Shown: in pieces, positions 1-8,980 of the stretch | How positions within the stretch are numbered: position 1 is the first letter of the stretch | Layout of the letters: every line of letters begins with the position of its first letter | Assembly: GCA_031258155.1 (NCBI GenBank) | Contig: JAIRNH010000026.1 | Location: 1 to 44,723 of the forward strand | Direction: 5' to 3' | Origin: Helicobacteraceae bacterium | GTDB taxonomy: Bacteria; Campylobacterota; Campylobacteria; Campylobacterales; SZUA-545 | DNA: 44,723 nt | Notes under the pieces: model-generated | The model's input: the letters and a program-made list of their open reading frames with translations, nothing else | Databases searched by the model: none | What the model was told of the DNA's origin: nothing | Position numbers and translations under genes: made by a program

Positions 1-600
1 ATCAAACGGATAGATTACGACTCCTTTGGAAATATCCTATCTCAAAGTAATCCAACTCCTTCGGTTACCGCCCTAGACAATCTGGATATTCCTATAGGCT
101 TTGGAGGAGGACTATACGATAGGGATACAAACTTAATAAGGTTTGGATACAGAGACTACGATCCCTTTATAGGACGATGGACGGCTAAAGACCCGATTGA
201 CTTTATGGGAGGACAAGGTAATCTCTATGTTTATGTAGGGAATGATCCGATAAACTATGTTGATCCGACTGGGGAGTTTTGGCAGGTTATAATTGGAGGT
301 ATTATCGCATACTATCTGGTAGACGTTATCCTTGATACATATGAATATTTAATACAAGCAAAAATAAAGATCGATAATCCACAGGGCATTGGCTCGCCAG
401 AACATCGCGATCAATTACGCGGCGCATTGGATGACACTGCGGGGTTCTGTCGGGAAAATGCGCCTATATCACCAATTGGCAATCCAGTGCGGTTAATACC
501 GCTTCCAAAAAATGAGCATAACAAGCTATTTGATATTGGATATGAATTTGGTAACGATCTAATGAGAAACAATCAAAGTCAAGGCAATGGTAAACAATAA
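1..600 (+). CDS. Rhs repeat-associated core protein, C-terminal part (5' end outside window)
   Basis: The frame is open from base 1, so the gene begins upstream and only its last 199 codons are seen. The peptide carries the hallmark end of Rhs/YD-repeat proteins: a YDSFGN-type YD repeat, then [19 protein letters not shown] and [20 protein letters not shown]. In this family that motif closes the shell, and the variable C-terminal toxin follows. Here about 105 residues follow, starting with a hydrophobic stretch (WQVIIGGIIAYYLV) and then a charged region. I recognise no nuclease, deaminase or ADP-ribosyltransferase motif in it. The next gene encodes a small membrane protein, the expected place for an immunity protein. 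Polymorphic-toxin identity is solid for the core; toxicity of the tip is inference. Confidence 0.85.
   Translation: MKRIDYDSFGNILSQSNPTPSVTALDNLDIPIGFGGGLYDRDTNLIRFGYRDYDPFIGRWTAKDPIDFMGGQGNLYVYVGNDPINYVDPTGEFWQVIIGGIIAYYLVDVILDTYEYLIQAKIKIDNPQGIGSPEHRDQLRGALDDTAGFCRENAPISPIGNPVRLIPLPKNEHNKLFDIGYEFGNDLMRNNQSQGNGKQ
85..291 (+). repeat. Direct repeat copy A of the Rhs core tip
   Basis: This 207-base segment matches positions 1297-1503 with 7 differences by my count, 5 of them synonymous. Both copies are in frame and encode the GFGGGLYD...[10 protein letters not shown] block. Homology ends abruptly after the tip, where the two variable C-termini begin. That is the pattern left by recombination between Rhs cores that swaps toxin tips. 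Confidence 0.85.
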
Positions 601-653
601 CTGTAGATAATATGCGAGCTTGTCGGTTATGTATACCAAATTGACTTAATAAA

Positions 654-1241
654 ATGGAGAAAACCAAAGCAATGAAGCGGTTAAGCACATATAAAACGCC
701 GTTGATATTATTTTTGTTCCTTTCGATATTATGGATCGCTAATAATATTTATCATGTGCTTCCGCTCAAAATATATTACTATTTTGTTAACGGACAAACA
801 ATTACGCTTGAACGTTATAAAGTAAATCTGCCGTTCCCGCAATGGGTTTATGTTGGCAAAAACGAGCTTTTATTTGTCATAAGCTCCGATAAAAACAATT
901 TTGCCGAGATAGCAATAGATTATAGAAATGTAGATATTGACCATCTATTAACTACATGCGATCAAATACAAAAAGAGCAGAAAACATATAAAAATATAAG
1001 CGGAACAGAATATCTATGCTATCAAGCCGATATTGGCGTAACGTTATATTTTCTATCAAGCGATAATTTTTTCTTTTTAAGAACCGCAAACTATCAAAAT
1101 GATACTCTCTTGTATAAAATGTTATTTGACTCTATTACAGTTGCTGAATACAAAGATACGACAACAGATCATAACCTAACGTCAAATAACAATAGTAAGA
1201 TTTCAAACAAGCAGGCAAGCTATGTCCAAAAGCCCCTCTAA
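654..1241 (+). CDS. Membrane-anchored putative immunity protein 1
   Basis: A 195-residue protein of no family I can name. The N-terminus is basic and followed by one strongly hydrophobic segment (about residues 15-35), then a soluble region containing [20 protein letters not shown]. The same pattern (TM segment, then ...[11 protein letters not shown]...) occurs in the protein at 1809-2369, so the two are paralogues. It lies directly after an Rhs tip, where cognate immunity genes normally sit. An inner-membrane anchored immunity protein would fit a toxin acting at the membrane or in the periplasm, but this is inferred from position only. The start could instead be the ATG at 672, which has GGAG upstream; the last bases overlap the next Rhs tip at 1222. 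Confidence 0.6.
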   Translation: MEKTKAMKRLSTYKTPLILFLFLSILWIANNIYHVLPLKIYYYFVNGQTITLERYKVNLPFPQWVYVGKNELLFVISSDKNNFAEIAIDYRNVDIDHLLTTCDQIQKEQKTYKNISGTEYLCYQADIGVTLYFLSSDNFFFLRTANYQNDTLLYKMLFDSITVAEYKDTTTDHNLTSNNNSKISNKQASYVQKPL

Positions 1242-1812
1242 TCTAACCGCTCAATTCTCAAACGCAACTACTCCCAATCTCTCTTTAGAGGAAGTTGATA
1301 TTCCGCTAGGCTTTGGAGGAGGACTATACGATAGGGATACAAACTTAATAAGGTTTGGCTATAGAGACTACGATCCCTTTATAGGACGATGGACGGCTAA
1401 AGACCCGATTGACTTTATGGGAGGACAGGGTAATCTCTATGTTTATGTAGGGAGTGATCCAATAAACTATGTTGATCCGACTGGGGAGTTTTGGCAGGTT
1501 ATAGTTATAGTGGCTATAGCTGCTCCTATTGCTTATAATATTTATAAGTTTATCGCAAATACAATGGACAACATAAAGGAACCAACGCCAATTCGTGGTA
1601 AAAGTTGGGGGGAATTGCAAGGGATAGATAAAGGACACAAAGACGATCTAAAAAATGCGTGCGATGAAGCCGCAGATTTAGGACGCGCTTTAACGGGAAC
1701 ACTACCAACTTTGGGCATTCCAGTATCTGGCGCAGCTTCACTCGGTCTGACCGCTACCGATAGCGCATATCAGTATTTACGAGATCGAGAACGGCAAAAA
1801 GAACAAAAATGA
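1222..1812 (+). CDS. Orphan Rhs tip (core end plus variable C-terminus)
   Basis: A 196-residue protein made of about 25 leader residues, the Rhs core end ([20 protein letters not shown] through [11 protein letters not shown]) and a roughly 100-residue C-terminus. It lacks the large YD-repeat shell, so it is an orphan or displaced rhs-CT module as known from Rhs and contact-dependent inhibition loci. Its C-terminus has a hydrophobic run ([16 protein letters not shown]) and then ...[18 protein letters not shown]..., which aligns with ...EHRDQLRGALDDTAGFC... of the upstream Rhs tip, so both tips belong to one diverged family. The start ATG overlaps the end of immunity gene 1 and the stop overlaps the ATG of the next gene by four bases (ATGA). 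It could be silent, expressed only after recombination into a full Rhs gene. Confidence 0.7.
   Translation: MSKSPSNLTAQFSNATTPNLSLEEVDIPLGFGGGLYDRDTNLIRFGYRDYDPFIGRWTAKDPIDFMGGQGNLYVYVGSDPINYVDPTGEFWQVIVIVAIAAPIAYNIYKFIANTMDNIKEPTPIRGKSWGELQGIDKGHKDDLKNACDEAADLGRALTGTLPTLGIPVSGAASLGLTATDSAYQYLRDRERQKEQK
1297..1503 (+). repeat. Direct repeat copy B of the Rhs core tip
   Basis: Second copy of the 207-base segment at 85-291 (7 mismatches, no gaps). The two copies are in the same orientation about 1.2 kb apart, so homologous recombination between them would delete immunity gene 1 and exchange the C-terminal tip. Confidence 0.85.
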
Positions 1813-2369
1813 AGACATTAGCGCAAACGTTAAGAGATGGGAAAAAAGCTTATATTATATTATTTATAATAAGTTGCTCTATATCAGTTATAATACATTA
1901 TTTTGGTTTTTTCTTTATTCAATTGTGTTTTTATCTGAAAAATGGCAATCTCATCGACCTTAAATATTATTATGTTGAACTGCCATTTCCCAAGTGGGTT
2001 ATTTCAGGTAACGATAATTTTGGCTATGCCGTATCTGCAAAAAATGATTTTAGTTATGCAATATCTACAGCAGAAAACGAATCTATCGACATTGCAATTT
2101 CAAGGCGCGTTGGGCAGCCGAACGATCCAGATTCTGAAATGGTATCTACAATATTACGCTGGAAAGCGTTAGCAATAACTTTTGTTAGTTATAAGGAAGT
2201 TGAAGGAACAAAGTATCTTTATAAGGGATTAGAAGGAAAATACGTTATGCTTTTTCTTTCAGACGATAGACGTTTTTATTTAATTGTTACTTCATACGAT
2301 CCTACCGAAGAAAACGAAAAATATTTAGATTTACTACTTAATTCCGTTAAAAAGAAGCCCGATGTCTAA
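1809..2369 (+). CDS. Membrane-anchored putative immunity protein 2
   Basis: A 186-residue paralogue of the protein at 654-1241. It has a basic start, a hydrophobic segment at about residues 17-42, then [22 protein letters not shown] and a soluble region ending in a lysine-rich tail. It is translationally coupled to the orphan Rhs tip (ATGA overlap at 1809-1812), the usual toxin-immunity order. Its end overlaps the start of another Rhs fragment at 2362. Function is inferred from this repeated cassette structure. No catalytic motif is visible and no family name can be given. Confidence 0.6.
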   Translation: MKTLAQTLRDGKKAYIILFIISCSISVIIHYFGFFFIQLCFYLKNGNLIDLKYYYVELPFPKWVISGNDNFGYAVSAKNDFSYAISTAENESIDIAISRRVGQPNDPDSEMVSTILRWKALAITFVSYKEVEGTKYLYKGLEGKYVMLFLSDDRRFYLIVTSYDPTEENEKYLDLLLNSVKKKPDV

Positions 2370-2505
2370 AATTGTTTCATTAGCTAAACTTTACGATAAG
2401 AAAGGTAACTTCGCTAGATTTACCTACGCTACCGATAGAACGCCTATTCAAATGGATTACAAGGAGAAGTCCGAGACAATAAATAGATACAATCGGGAGG
2501 CATAA
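2362..2505 (+). pseudogene. Rhs YD-repeat remnant
   Basis: A 47-codon open frame beginning [39 protein letters not shown] is a recognisable YD-repeat unit (YDxxGNxxRFxY). It starts inside the end of immunity gene 2, as the orphan tip at 1222 starts inside the end of immunity gene 1, and both begin MSK. It has no core end and no toxin tip, so I read it as the decayed start of a third Rhs-tip cassette. Confidence 0.55.
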
Positions 2506-2552
2506 GGCAATGGTATTTCCAGATATTCATACGCAACGTACGATAAGAATAA

Positions 2553-3081
2553 ATGCTTTTGATTGAGTTGATCGCATTTTTTTTAATCGATACTCCTTAT
2601 GAAGGACATTATGGAGTAGAATATGCCACAGTTTATTATCTAAATTTATTTAACGAAACTCATATAGAAACCGAAAAATTTGTTATAGAAACGCCAAAAT
2701 TTACTTGGCGTAAGCGCTCTAAAGATCAAAATTATTTCATAGGACTATTTGAAGAGGTGAATAATTCAAGAGATTTTCCGTCAATAGGACATGTTGACCT
2801 ATCGGACAGTAATTGTAGTTTGGAGATAGTATTCCCTGTTTTTTTGCAAAACTCGTCCAAAATATTTTACAGAAACGATAAACGACTGGGAAGCGGAAAT
2901 ATACGAATGCGAGGATAAAGAAGACAATAATAACATGAAAAGGTTTATTAAATATGAATGCGAGTCTTTTTGGTTGTTTTCATATCGCGATATTTTCAAG
3001 CCTCAATTTGATAAATTCTTTCAAGGCGTTCGTCTTAAAGACCAAAACGCTTCAAACTTCAATTCCGCCGTCTTTCTATAA
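2553..3081 (+). pseudogene. Putative immunity protein 3, broken by a frameshift in a T7 tract
   Basis: The first frame (2553-2918) has a hydrophobic start (MLLIELIAFFLIDT) and then YYLNLFNETHIETEKFVIETPKFTW, resembling the TM plus xxYxVxLPFPKWV pattern of the two upstream putative immunity proteins. Around the T7 run at 2839-2845 the sensible reading moves to another frame, which continues ...YFTETINDWEAEIYECED... to the TAA at 3079-3081. Removing one T would join the two parts into one protein of about 175 residues. The run may be a decayed end, a phase-variable switch or a base-calling error. A T8 run at 2577-2584 lies in the membrane segment. An alternative is two unrelated short genes. 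Confidence 0.5.
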
Positions 3082-3162
3082 ACAAGTTTCATGCGTCGCG
3101 CAAGAGCGATCTTTGCGGATTTTGGCTCTTTTTGGCACAATCAGGGTTAAAAACGGGGTCAA

Positions 3163-5352
3163 ATGAAAACGGAGCGCAAACGCTACGAGGTTGTCGGCAC
3201 GGTTCAAGGGGTCGGTTTTCGCCCTTTTGTTTATCGGCTGGCAAACGAGCTAAAACTATGCGGCAAGGTCTATAACGACGGCTTTGGCGTAATAATAGAA
3301 GCGCAAGGTAAAAGCGAGGCGCTCGCCACGTTTGAAAAACGGCTAACGGCGGAAAAACCGTCTATGGCGGTTATTTTTCGCGTCGCGGGTCAATCGATCG
3401 CGCTTCAAAACGATTCGGCGTTCGCGATTGAGCAAAGCCAAAGCGCAGAAACGATCGCGGCGTATATTCCGCCCGATACCGCCATCTGCGCGGAGTGCGA
3501 GCGAGAGCTTTTTGATCCAAGCGATCGACGCTATCTGCACCCGTTTATCTCCTGTTCTCATTGCGGCGCAAGATACACGATCGTGGAAAATCTGCCCTAC
3601 GATCGCGCCGCTACCTCTATGAACCGCTTTACAATGTGCGAAAAGTGCCAAAAGGAGTATAAAAATCCGAATGATCGCCGCTTTCACGCGCAGCCGATCG
3701 CGTGTAACGATTGCGGCTCGGTTTTGACGCTGTTAAACGCGGCGGGCGATACGATCGCGCAAAGAAACGAGGCGATCGAGAAAGCCGCCGAAGCGATCGA
3801 AAACGGAGCTATCGTCGCGATAAAAGCGTTAGGCGGCTATCAACTCTGCTTAGACGCAAAAAACGACGAGGCGTTGAAAGCTATCAGGGCGCGCAAAAAC
3901 CGCCCGCTTAAACCGTTCGCCGTTATGTTCGCGTCGATCGACGAGATCGAAAAACAAGCGATTGTAACCGACGCGGATCGAAAGCTGTTAATGTCAAATC
4001 GCCGCCCGATCGTCCTGCTAAACAAAAGCGAAGCGTATAATCTTAGCGCGCTCGTCGCGCCGCAAATAGATCGCGTCGGCGCGGCGCTGCCAAGCTCGCC
4101 CATTCAGTATCTGCTTTTGAAGCGGCTAGAACGCGCGCTAATCGCCACGAGCGCCAACATTTCTGACGCGCCTATCATTATCGACGAAAAGAGGCTTTTC
4201 GCCGCGCTAGGCGGCGTTTTTGATCTCGCGCTCACGCATAATCGCGCGATTATCAACGCGTGCGACGACAGCGTAACGCAAACAATCGCCGATCAAACGA
4301 TTATGATTCGGCGCGCTAGAGGCTTTGCGCCCGAAGCGTGCGTTCTGCCGCGCAAACTTGATCGTCCCGCGCTCGCGTTGGGCGCGCAACAAAAAAATAC
4401 GATTGCGATCGGTTTTAATAGAAGCGCGATCGTAAGCCCGCATATAGGCGATCTCTTTTCGGTCGAAGCGACGGATTACTTTGAGCGGGCGATAACGACG
4501 CTAAAACGGCTATATCGTTTTGAGCCGCAACGCGTGATTTGCGATTTACATCCGCGCTATTTTACGACCGAATTCGCCAAAACGCTAAATCTGCCGATCG
4601 CGCGAGTTCAACACCACCACGCGCACGCGCTCGCGGTTATGGCGGAGTATCGATTGACGTCTAGCGTTCTGGCTATCGCGTGGGACGGTTCGGGATACGG
4701 AACGGACAATACGATCTGGGGCGGCGAATTTTTGATAGCCGATTATGGCGGTTTCAAGCGAACGGCGCATATAAAGCCGTTTGGGTTAATCGGCGGCGAA
4801 GCGGCGATCAAAGAACCAAGTCGCATTGCCGCGTCGCTTTTATACGAGGCGAAAATCGATAGCCCGATTCTCTCTTGCAACTATAAAACAATGCTTTCAA
4901 AACGGCTTAATTCGCCGCTTACAAGCTCGATCGGACGACTTTTTGACGGCGTTGCGTATCTCGCGGGCGTTCAAACGCGATACGGTTTTGACGGACAAAG
5001 CGGACTAATGCTGGAATCGCTTTTCGACGCGAAAGAAAAACGGGGCTATCCGTTCGAGGAAAAAAATGGCGTTATAGATTGTTCGTATATGATACGCGAG
5101 ATAACAAAAAGCGCTAACGCGCGCGAGATCGCCAGCCGTTTTTTCAATACGCTTTGCGCGATCGCGGCGCAAATCGCGGCGCCTTACGATCTGCCAATCG
5201 TTTTATGCGGCGGGGTATTCCAAAATAAAACGCTTGCTAATATGCTGTTGAATAAACTACGCGCAAGCGGAAAAATGGTCTATTTATCTGAAAAATTTCC
5301 GCCAAACGACGGCGTGATCGCGCTTGGGCAATTGGCGTATGATAAGGAGTAA
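3163..5352 (+). CDS. hypF: Carbamoyltransferase HypF, [NiFe]-hydrogenase maturation
   Basis: HypF converts carbamoyl phosphate and ATP to a carbamoyl adenylate and passes the carbamoyl group to HypE; it becomes the cyanide ligand of the NiFe active site. All domains are present in 729 residues. There is an N-terminal acylphosphatase domain (VQGVGFRPFVYRLA, residues 14-27). Two zinc fingers have Cys pairs at 109/112, 131/134, 159/162 and 181/184. A YrdC-like domain spans roughly 200-385. The Kae1-like carbamoyltransferase part contains HHHAH at 484-488 and DGSGYGTDN at about 509. Length is normal for the family. The stop is three bases before the nikR ATG, so the two genes are probably co-transcribed. 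No other hyp or hydrogenase gene lies in the window. Confidence 0.97.
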   Translation: MKTERKRYEVVGTVQGVGFRPFVYRLANELKLCGKVYNDGFGVIIEAQGKSEALATFEKRLTAEKPSMAVIFRVAGQSIALQNDSAFAIEQSQSAETIAAYIPPDTAICAECERELFDPSDRRYLHPFISCSHCGARYTIVENLPYDRAATSMNRFTMCEKCQKEYKNPNDRRFHAQPIACNDCGSVLTLLNAAGDTIAQRNEAIEKAAEAIENGAIVAIKALGGYQLCLDAKNDEALKAIRARKNRPLKPFAVMFASIDEIEKQAIVTDADRKLLMSNRRPIVLLNKSEAYNLSALVAPQIDRVGAALPSSPIQYLLLKRLERALIATSANISDAPIIIDEKRLFAALGGVFDLALTHNRAIINACDDSVTQTIADQTIMIRRARGFAPEACVLPRKLDRPALALGAQQKNTIAIGFNRSAIVSPHIGDLFSVEATDYFERAITTLKRLYRFEPQRVICDLHPRYFTTEFAKTLNLPIARVQHHHAHALAVMAEYRLTSSVLAIAWDGSGYGTDNTIWGGEFLIADYGGFKRTAHIKPFGLIGGEAAIKEPSRIAASLLYEAKIDSPILSCNYKTMLSKRLNSPLTSSIGRLFDGVAYLAGVQTRYGFDGQSGLMLESLFDAKEKRGYPFEEKNGVIDCSYMIREITKSANAREIASRFFNTLCAIAAQIAAPYDLPIVLCGGVFQNKTLANMLLNKLRASGKMVYLSEKFPPNDGVIALGQLAYDKE

Positions 5353-5355
5353 CAC

Positions 5356-5769
5356 ATGGACGAGACAATCAGGTTTAGCGTATCGCTTCCAAAGGCGTTA
5401 TTAGACGCGCTCGATCAAAAAATTATCGCTAAAGGCTACGATTCGAGAAGCGAGTTTGTGCGCGATCTTATCCGCGAGCAGATCGCCGCCGAGCGATGGG
5501 AAGACGAAACGGCGGAGGTTTTTGGCAACCTAACGCTTATCTACGATCACCACCAGCGAGAGCTAAGCGCGAAGATGATCGATCTCGCGCACCACTCGAC
5601 GACGAACGTGCTATGCTCTACTCACGTTCATCTCGATCATTGCAACTGCATGGAATCGATTATTCTCAAAGGCAAACCAAGCGAAGTTGAAGCGGTCGCG
5701 ACGCAAATAGGCGGTTTGCGCGGCGTGAGGCTTGCCAAATTAACCCGCGTCAGCCGTTTAGAACACTAG
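5356..5769 (+). CDS. nikR: Nickel-responsive transcriptional regulator NikR
   Basis: NikR is a tetrameric ribbon-helix-helix repressor or activator that binds Ni(II) and controls nickel uptake and nickel enzymes. Residues 1-45 form the ribbon-helix-helix ([16 protein letters not shown], then [11 protein letters not shown]). The C-terminal ACT-like domain holds the nickel ligands: His79, His90, His92 and Cys98, each offset by exactly three from E. coli His76, His87, His89 and Cys95. At 137 residues it is of usual length. A good Shine-Dalgarno (AAGGAG) lies across the hypF stop, so nikR is read with hypF, whose product makes a nickel enzyme. Confidence 0.96.
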   Translation: MDETIRFSVSLPKALLDALDQKIIAKGYDSRSEFVRDLIREQIAAERWEDETAEVFGNLTLIYDHHQRELSAKMIDLAHHSTTNVLCSTHVHLDHCNCMESIILKGKPSEVEAVATQIGGLRGVRLAKLTRVSRLEH

Positions 5770-5928
5770 CGATCGGCGCATTAAGCGACTATAACCGCGT
5801 CAAAAAGCTGTCGGTAGGCGTTTTCGGCGGTTAAAAGCGAGCTAAAAGTCGGCTAATTGACGGGGCAAACGCTATTAACGCCCCCATCTTCCTCGCGAAA
5901 CAAGCAACGTATAATCGGCGAAGGAATT

Positions 5929-6804
5929 CTAGGCTTTTGGCAATTTGTCCAATCGCTTTTTCGCGCCCTCTATCGTATTGTGATCGGGATAGAGCTTGAT
6001 TAACGTTTCGTAGAACTTGCGCGCGTCGGCGTTATTTTTTAACCGTTCGTGGCAAATGCCGGAATAGTATAACAGCACGGGCATATACTTCGCTTTGTTG
6101 TCGGCTCCAGCGCTGGCTTTGAACGCCTCTAACGCCTTTTCGTTATTCTCTTGAAAGTAATAGACCGTCCCAAGATAAAACGAGGTTTCGGCGCTCTTAT
6201 ACTGCTTGCCGAGCAGATAGCTTAGGCGGTTATAAGCCGCGTCGTATTCTCTCGCGTCGATCTGTTTTCTAGCCTCGCTTAAAACCGCTTCGGGTTGTTG
6301 CCCTTCAAATTCGCTTACGCCTCCCAAAGCCCTGACGGTCTTTTCGAGTTGCGATTTAGTAACGGTGTTTTCAAGCGCTTTAGCCAGCTTTTCCTGATTT
6401 TTCGCCTGATCGCTAAGCGATTTATTAACCTGTTTCTCCAGCGAGTCTTGGCGCGAGCTAAGCGCGTCTAACTGCTTTTTGTTTTTCGCCTCGCTATCGA
6501 CGGCAAACTTTACCTGTTCTTCGTATGTTTTTGAATCGCGCCTAAGCGTAGCAAACGCCTCGGCGTTGGCTTTGTTTATCGCGCTCATTCCCTCTACGAG
6601 TTCGGATAGCTTATCGACCTGTTGCTCAAGCGTAAGAACGCGCTTTTCCAGACGCTCAATAGTCTGCCTATTCGCGCGAATAGTCTTTTCGTTTTCGGTC
6701 AATCCGTACGGCGTAGCGCTATTGGCGTTCCCCGCGCGAAAAGCCGAAGGTTCGGCGGCGAGCGCGACGCTCGCCGTCAAAATAAATGCAATTGTTCGAC
6801 GCAT
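5929..6804 (-). CDS. cpoB: Tol-Pal system protein CpoB/YbgF (TPR, periplasmic)
   Basis: CpoB coordinates peptidoglycan synthesis with Tol-driven outer-membrane constriction in the periplasm. The 291 residues begin with a signal peptide (MRRTIAFILTASVALAAE), followed by a coiled coil (about 45-150, heptad-rich TIERLEKRVLTLEQQVDKL) and C-terminal TPR repeats (about 170-285, e.g. AETSFYLGTVYYFQENNEKA and HNTIEGAKKRLDKL). This is the CpoB layout. It is the last gene of the tolQRAB-pal series and starts 6 bases after the pal stop. No neighbour follows for about 160 bases, so the operon may end here. Confidence 0.9.
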   Translation of the reverse strand: MRRTIAFILTASVALAAEPSAFRAGNANSATPYGLTENEKTIRANRQTIERLEKRVLTLEQQVDKLSELVEGMSAINKANAEAFATLRRDSKTYEEQVKFAVDSEAKNKKQLDALSSRQDSLEKQVNKSLSDQAKNQEKLAKALENTVTKSQLEKTVRALGGVSEFEGQQPEAVLSEARKQIDAREYDAAYNRLSYLLGKQYKSAETSFYLGTVYYFQENNEKALEAFKASAGADNKAKYMPVLLYYSGICHERLKNNADARKFYETLIKLYPDHNTIEGAKKRLDKLPKA

Positions 6805-6810
6805 TCGCCG

Positions 6811-7338
6811 TTATTGAAGAGTGGTTACTTCAACGCGACGATTTTGCCGCCAACAACTAGAGTTGCTTTGCGTGCAAACCGGATTGGATTCGCCGTAGCT
6901 AATCAACGTTATCTGATCGACGTTTACGCCAGCTTTGACAAGCGCGTCTTGAACGCTTTTCGCTCTGCGAAGACCCAAAGCGTAGTTATACTCTTCGGTG
7001 CCCCATTCGTCGCAGTTGCCTTCGATCCTGAAGGTAACGTCGCCGTTGGACGAGATTGCGCTTCCGATGTCGCCGATTGCGCCGTCTTGATCGGCGCGAA
7101 TTTCGTATTTGTCGAAGTCGAAATACACAACCGGCAGTTTTTCTCCGCTATACGAAACCGTCTCTTCGGTTTCCTCTACGCCTTCTTCCGTCGTAACCTC
7201 AATGGTTTCGTCAACGGTTTCGTCCGTTACGACCTCTTCCGTTTGCTCGTCCGCAGGTTCAACGTTCTGCTTGTCGCCGCAGCCGGTAAAAGCAACCAAA
7301 GTCGCCGCCAAAATGCTCGTGAAGATGAGCTTCTTCAT
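6811..7338 (-). CDS. pal: Peptidoglycan-associated lipoprotein Pal
   Basis: Pal anchors the outer membrane to peptidoglycan and is pulled by TolA/TolB. Residues 1-20 form a lipoprotein signal with lipobox LVAFTGC (lipidated Cys20). An acidic Glu/Thr-rich linker follows (about 25-65), then an OmpA-like domain (about 68-175) with VVYFDFDKYEIRADQD and the peptidoglycan-binding GNCDEWGTEEYNYALGLRRA. Length 175 is typical. A strong AGGAG precedes the ATG. It is separated from tolB by about 375 bases, unlike the other tightly packed genes here, so pal-cpoB may have its own promoter. Confidence 0.96.
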   Translation of the reverse strand: MKKLIFTSILAATLVAFTGCGDKQNVEPADEQTEEVVTDETVDETIEVTTEEGVEETEETVSYSGEKLPVVYFDFDKYEIRADQDGAIGDIGSAISSNGDVTFRIEGNCDEWGTEEYNYALGLRRAKSVQDALVKAGVNVDQITLISYGESNPVCTQSNSSCWRQNRRVEVTTLQ

Positions 7339-7714
7339 CTCCTTACTCCTTTTTTGATTTAAACGCTACTATCATATCCTAGCGATAGTTAAAAATAGGT
7401 TAAAAAACCGCGCGAATTGCGATTAATTGTTCAATATAGCCGCTTTTTACCGACCTAAATTAGAGATTACGGGCATTTAGCGAAACTCGCCGTCCAAACG
7501 GCGACGCAACCGAACCTTATATATTGCCGCGCGCGTAACTACCGCAGATCGCCCGCCTTCAATTGGTCGAGTTATAAACGCGTGATCGCCCCGCCCCACG
7601 CGCCCTCTTTCGCGCTTATACCCGCGCGAGAGAACGCGACAGAGCCGGGCAAACCGAGCTTTTAGCGCCTCCGCGAGGGGGGGGGAGCTTCCGTTCCCCC
7701 TTAAAAACGAGCGG
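7339..7714. other. 376-base gap between tolB and pal, with G9 tract
   Basis: No convincing gene or tRNA is visible. The side near tolB holds a run of nine G (7677-7685), then AGCTTCCGT and a C5 run. GGGGGA and TCCCCC can pair into a short hairpin just beyond the tolB stop, so it may act as a weak terminator. The pal-proximal part is AT-rich and could hold a promoter for pal-cpoB, but I see no clear -10/-35 pair. Confidence 0.4.
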
Positions 7715-8980
7715 TTACCAGTCGATCGCCTGAATCGAGCCTTCTAAAGGAAAAAGAAAGCTCTTGTTGTAGGGCAAACGAATAATAGCCAACGCGCTTT
7801 CCTTGCCGCGTCTGATCTCTTTGGTGTGCAAGATCGTATCGCCGGAATTTGAAAATCGCGGAAAATTATTCTTACCCGTAGTAGTTAGCTGCCTAATGTA
7901 GTTGCTTTTCGTCGATACAAGATAGAGATTGAAGGTGTTTTGCGCAAACTCGCTATCCGTATCGCGGCTAACAAAAACCGCGTAGTGCTTCCACGTGGTA
8001 ACGTAGTTGTTATTGCGCCCTTTGAATACATACTGCATCGCCGCTTCGGGATTTTTCATCGACGCGTAGAAAATTTCGGGATAGCCCAACCGATCGGTTA
8101 CAAACACAAACGCGCCCTCGTCGTCGATATAGTGCCCGTTGACGTCGATACCCCTGAAATTGGTTAGCCTTCGTAGTTTTTTGGCGCTTACGTCAAACTC
8201 AAACACGTCCGGCTGATCGTCTCGCGCCATCGTTAGCAACAGCTTTTTGCCGTCTTTGCTCACATCGGAGCAAACAAGCATGCCCTCGCTGTCGATAATC
8301 TTGGTTTTCGCGCCCGTTTTCAGATCGACCTTGTAAAGCGTGGGTTTTTTGTCGTAGTGCGTGTAATAATAAGAGGTTTGTTTGCTATCCGCCCATTTAG
8401 GAAACACGTTAAAGCCGCCGCGAACGATCGTTTGGCGGTATGTCAAAGAGTAGTCGGCGATCATAATCTCCGTCTGCTTAGGCGAGGTTTGGCGCGACAA
8501 AAGCACGAAACGATTCATCCACTCCAAGCCGCCTACGCCCATCTTGTTGGCTAAATCCATAACGAAATGGTGCGATAAAAAGACGTAGCGATCCTCTCTT
8601 GAAACCTTATAAGGTTGCGAAAACAGCAGTTTTTTGGATTTAATATCATAAACCTGAACGCGAATGCCTACTTGCGTTCCCTCGTAAAACAGTTCGTAAC
8701 GAATTAGCTGATGCAAACCGGCGTTTTGATAGATCGGACTATCAAAAGCCACGTTTGCTCCGGCTCCTTCCGGCGAAGGCAACACGTTGTAAAAACCAGC
8801 CGTCTTTAGATCGGCTTCGATCATCTTGCCGATCTTAACGTCCATCTGCGATCTGGTTCGGCTTTTAGACTCCACCGCTACGTTCAGCGACGATCTAGCC
8901 TCCTTGATAATCTCCAGCGTAGCGTCGGCGGCAAAAAGCCGAGTCGATACTAACAATAGACACGCTATTAGCAATCGCAT
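7715..8980 (-). CDS. tolB: Tol-Pal system beta-propeller protein TolB
   Basis: TolB is the periplasmic partner that binds Pal and is released by TolA. The 421-residue protein has a signal peptide (MRLLIACLLLVSTRLFAADA), an N-terminal alpha/beta domain (about 20-160) and a WD40-like beta-propeller (about 165-415). The propeller shows the repeated signature ...SKDGKKLLLTMARDDQPDVF..., ...FVFVTDRLGYPEIFYA... and ...FPRFSNSGDTILHT.... The ATG overlaps the stop of tolA (TAATG), so translation is coupled. Confidence 0.95.
   Translation of the reverse strand: MRLLIACLLLVSTRLFAADATLEIIKEARSSLNVAVESKSRTRSQMDVKIGKMIEADLKTAGFYNVLPSPEGAGANVAFDSPIYQNAGLHQLIRYELFYEGTQVGIRVQVYDIKSKKLLFSQPYKVSREDRYVFLSHHFVMDLANKMGVGGLEWMNRFVLLSRQTSPKQTEIMIADYSLTYRQTIVRGGFNVFPKWADSKQTSYYYTHYDKKPTLYKVDLKTGAKTKIIDSEGMLVCSDVSKDGKKLLLTMARDDQPDVFEFDVSAKKLRRLTNFRGIDVNGHYIDDEGAFVFVTDRLGYPEIFYASMKNPEAAMQYVFKGRNNNYVTTWKHYAVFVSRDTDSEFAQNTFNLYLVSTKSNYIRQLTTTGKNNFPRFSNSGDTILHTKEIRRGKESALAIIRLPYNKSFLFPLEGSIQAIDW

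Noticed and set aside
1345-1741. Minus-strand frames across the Rhs tip
   Set aside because: Mirror readings of the conserved Rhs core; no ribosome sites.
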